Assembly (NCBI GenBank): GCA_938028175.1
Contig: CALJAE010000076.1
Coordinates: 1-7,097 of the forward strand
DNA length: 7,097 nucleotides
Reading direction: 5' to 3'
From: an uncultured Acidimicrobiales bacterium
Lineage (GTDB): Bacteria > Actinomycetota > Acidimicrobiia > Acidimicrobiales > SZUA-35
This document shows positions 6,092-7,097 of this stretch, in pieces. Within the stretch, counting starts at the first letter, position 1. Every line of letters begins with the position of its first letter. Below the pieces are notes generated by a model. That model did no database searches, was not told where the DNA came from, and saw nothing but the letters and a program-made list of their open reading frames with translations. Both the position numbers and the translations under genes were made by a program.

Positions 6092-7097
6092 TTGCCTGCA
6101 CGTACACTCTCACGAAACCGTTACTCGTTTGGAAAGCTTGAAGAAGCTCTCCAACTGCCTAACCTAATTTCAGTTCAGAAGGACTCGTTCCAACGTTTCC
6201 TCGAAGAAGGTTTAGCAGAAGCGTTTGCCGATATTACTCCAATCACAGATTATTCTGAGACCCTTCAATTGGAAATGGAGTTCGATCCAACTGACAAAGA
6301 CCTCGAACTAATTCCTAAGTATTCAGAAGAAGAATGTAAAGAACGAGACATGACCTACTCGGCTCCTGTCTTCACCAAGGCTCGCTTCCTTAATACAGCA
6401 ACCGGTGAGATCAAAGAGCAGACAGTCTTCATGGGCGACTTCCCAATGATGACAGAGAACGGCACCTTTATTATCAACGGCACAGAGCGTGTGGTTGTAT
6501 CTCAGCTTGTTAGATCACCGGGTGTGATCTTCGAGCCAGGTGAGCGATTCCGACTACGTAACTTGGCCAAGCACCAGATGGTTAAGGGCACAATCCACCC
6601 ATATAGAGGCGAATGGCTAGAGTTCGACGTAGAGCAAAAGCCAGGTAAAGACCCAACTGTTGGTGTCCGTGTGGCCCGTAAACGTCGTATTTCATTATTC
6701 GTAATGCTTCGAGCTCTTGGTTATGACGAAGAGAACGCTCCAGGTTTCTTGGAATCTTTCGTTAAGCACTTCGATTTCCTAGAAGGACAATGGGAAAAAG
6801 ACAAAGAAGTAGCGATCACACAAGACGAAGCTCTCATCGAAATCTACAAGCGTGCTCGTCCTGGTGAGCCACCAACCCTTGAGTCTGCTCGATCGTACTT
6901 GCGTACAGCATTCTTCGAGAACCGTCGCTATGACCTTTCTCGAGTTGGTCGTTACAAACTGAACCGCAAGCTTGGACCAGAAATCAAGCGTCTCAAAGAG
7001 CTGTTCCCAATGCTTAAGTTGGATACGCCTAAGAAGGATCAGTCAACACTTTCACGATGTGAAGTACTTGCAACAGCAACTTACCTGTTGCACCTAA
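6092..7097 (+). CDS. rpoB: RNA polymerase beta subunit, N-terminal 335 residues (3' end outside window)
   Basis: This encodes the beta subunit of the core RNA polymerase, which forms the active-centre cleft with beta-prime. The window holds only the protrusion and lobe region. The rifampicin-binding cluster and catalytic parts lie beyond the right edge. Landmarks are YSFGKL at 11-16, LPNLISVQKDSF at 22-33, TVFMGDFPMMT at 111-121, ERVVVSQLVRSPGV at 132-145, ARKRRISLF at 195-203 and NRRYDLSRVGRYKLNRKLG at 277-295. The frame opens after a TAA at 6071-6073, and no ATG or GTG precedes the conserved block in frame. TTG 6092 is therefore the likely start, with GGTGG (6081-6085) six bases upstream as a weak ribosome site. 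The usual 5' neighbours rplJ and rplL are absent; a divergent unknown gene takes their place, so rpoB needs its own promoter. rpoC normally follows, outside the window. The identity is certain; the exact start is moderately sure. Confidence 0.96.
   Translation, partial: MPARTLSRNRYSFGKLEEALQLPNLISVQKDSFQRFLEEGLAEAFADITPITDYSETLQLEMEFDPTDKDLELIPKYSEEECKERDMTYSAPVFTKARFLNTATGEIKEQTVFMGDFPMMTENGTFIINGTERVVVSQLVRSPGVIFEPGERFRLRNLAKHQMVKGTIHPYRGEWLEFDVEQKPGKDPTVGVRVARKRRISLFVMLRALGYDEENAPGFLESFVKHFDFLEGQWEKDKEVAITQDEALIEIYKRARPGEPPTLESARSYLRTAFFENRRYDLSRVGRYKLNRKLGPEIKRLKELFPMLKLDTPKKDQSTLSRCEVLATATYLLHL

Noticed and set aside
5922..6113. 63-codon minus-strand reading frame in the rpoB upstream region
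   Set aside because: It starts inside rpoB, reads through the terminator-like hairpin, has no ribosome site, and its ending (YWINRYF) is just translated AT-rich stem sequence. I recognise no homology.
1..7097. CRISPR array, tRNA, insertion sequence or toxin-antitoxin system
   Set aside because: I looked for spaced direct repeats, cloverleaf-like arms in the gaps, terminal inverted repeats with a transposase, and small paired genes, and saw none.

Overview
The window suggests an actinobacterium of moderate GC. The right end encodes an RpoB N-terminus with an actinobacterial look, including the run after ENRRYDLS and the form of the VVVSQLVRSPGV region. The middle encodes a close relative, recalled from memory, of the mycobacterial two-module VOC protein Rv0577/Cfp30B. 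GTG and TTG starts are frequent, and two genes appear to lack a 5' leader, a common trait in this phylum. A marine or freshwater Acidimicrobiia-type lineage would fit the base composition and the RpoB sequence, but that is inference.

Layout: (1) 1-954, minus: 5' part of an unrecognised helical protein that runs off the left edge. (2) 1038-2207, plus: 12-helix MFS exporter-like transporter. (3) 2212-3399, minus: GT87-type (DUF2029) polytopic mannosyltransferase-like protein, convergent with the MFS gene across a 4-base gap. (4) 3511-4293, plus: two-module VOC protein with its own good promoter. (5) 4328-5836, minus: second unrecognised helical protein, apparently a distant paralogue of gene 1. 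(6) 5837-6091: a 255-base divergent intergenic region with two adjacent hairpins, a terminator-like hairpin with a T tract on the plus strand, and a TTGACA hexamer. (7) 6092-7097, plus: rpoB, cut by the right edge.

Neighbouring genes alternate in strand throughout, so there is no operon here except whatever follows rpoB. The genes do not form an obvious pathway. MFS, GT87 and VOC look like independent single-gene units lying between two copies of one uncharacterised protein family. The most notable points are that paralogous pair with its matching leaderless GTG starts, and the structured, possibly terminated transcript just upstream of rpoB. I see no CRISPR array, tRNA, rRNA, insertion sequence or phage gene. 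No gene-free stretch exceeds 300 bases.
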